NCBI GenBank assembly: GCA_029262775.1
Contig: JAJCYR010000054.1
Span: 1 to 51,943 of the forward strand
Source of the DNA: Bacteroidota bacterium
GTDB taxonomy: Bacteria; Bacteroidota; Rhodothermia; Rhodothermales; UBA10348
Direction: 5' to 3'
Length of the DNA: 51,943 nt
Shown: positions 51,817-51,943 of the stretch, piece after piece
Layout: every line of letters starts with the position of its first letter
Position numbering within the stretch: position 1 is the stretch's first letter
Position numbers and translations under genes: made by a program
Notes under the pieces: model-generated
Told to the model about the DNA's origin: nothing
Seen by the model: the letters and a program-made list of their open reading frames with translations, nothing else
Database searches by the model: none

Positions 51817-51943
51817 TTATATAATTGCGCATAATCGTCTCAAGGTATCATTCCCTTTCGTCCAGGTCTCGAAGGTTTCCTCAATGGCTTCGGTCAGCTG
51901 ATTGAGTGTCGGGAAGTACTGGTTGTGGGTTGCAAGGCGTCGC
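51817..51943 (-). mobile_element. IS630-type transposase, C-terminal fragment at window edge
   Basis: On the minus strand the last 127 bases encode RRLATHNQYFPTLNQL, then TEAIEETFETW, ending LRRLCAII before a TAA at 51819-51817. This is the conserved C-terminal end of IS630/Tc1-mariner DDE transposases. The gene continues beyond the window. The insertion sequence's terminal repeat should lie a little to the left of 51817, but I cannot identify it. Confidence 0.6.

Overview
The window reads as part of a chromosome from a Bacteroidota/Rhodothermota-type bacterium, most likely a marine or halophilic Rhodothermales-like lineage. I base this on a T9SS-type C-terminal sorting domain (42427-43437), a GWxTD protein, TonB with an acidic/proline linker, paired DUF3857 transglutaminase-like exported proteins, an ECF sigma factor of the kind that sits beside TPR Ser/Thr kinases, HprK without visible PTS genes, and a 6-bladed beta-propeller lipoprotein. 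Most of the window is GC-rich and densely packed, with genes that touch or overlap. The taxon is an inference; no rRNA or tRNA gene was found.

Layout. 1-93 is homopolymeric low-complexity sequence, probably an assembly edge. 142-10517 is a forward run: SLC45-type sugar transporter and lipoprotein alpha-amylase, CDP-alcohol phosphatidyltransferase, ftsY, a GWxTD protein, fmt, a degenerate galactokinase-like protein, MoxR ATPase and hprK. smc (minus) is divergent from an ECF sigma factor plus membrane Ser/Thr kinase with TPRs. The kinase gene overlaps clpB tail to tail. 20274-24890 holds a DUF2231 membrane protein, a DUF493 protein, a class V aminotransferase, an amidohydrolase and a small protein. 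24823-31522 (minus) runs from glutamate dehydrogenase through two envelope proteins, bifunctional NAD(P)HX repair enzyme, VanZ-like protein and TonB, ending at a strong intrinsic terminator. 32220-34378 has a SpoU methyltransferase and alanine dehydrogenase. 36371-41644 (minus) has two DUF3857 proteins and a glycosidase-like lipoprotein. 41751-49625 has a YceH-like protein, a T9SS-sorted protein, and the histidine degradation genes hutU and hutH, which are separated by two DUF4143 ATPases. 50282 to the end is accessory: a lone HNH endonuclease, a broken gene and the C-terminus of an IS630-type transposase.

The most interesting signal is an architecture seen twice. A cargo segment sits directly after a metabolic gene and is flanked by a direct repeat of that gene's own 3' end. 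After ald, a 1,989-bp AT-richer unit carrying a beta-propeller lipoprotein and a small co-translated gene is bounded by two perfect 45-bp copies of the last 15 ald codons. Removing one unit would put ald 3 nt from the convergent DUF3857 gene, the tight spacing usual in this genome. After hutU, a 1,455-bp unit carrying a DUF4143 ATPase is bounded by two 96-bp copies (8 mismatches) of the hutU end plus a 23-bp repeat that is tandemly repeated four times on the left side. No recombinase is encoded in either unit. This resembles integration of small circles that rebuild the target gene's 3' end, but the mechanism is inference.

Other notable points are a galactokinase-fold protein that has lost its active-site residues, a 20-bp-phased cluster of TGTCGYGA-type motifs upstream of glutamate dehydrogenase, several short in-frame tandem duplications in adjacent envelope genes, and a DUF3857 pair in which one partner lacks the transglutaminase Cys and His.
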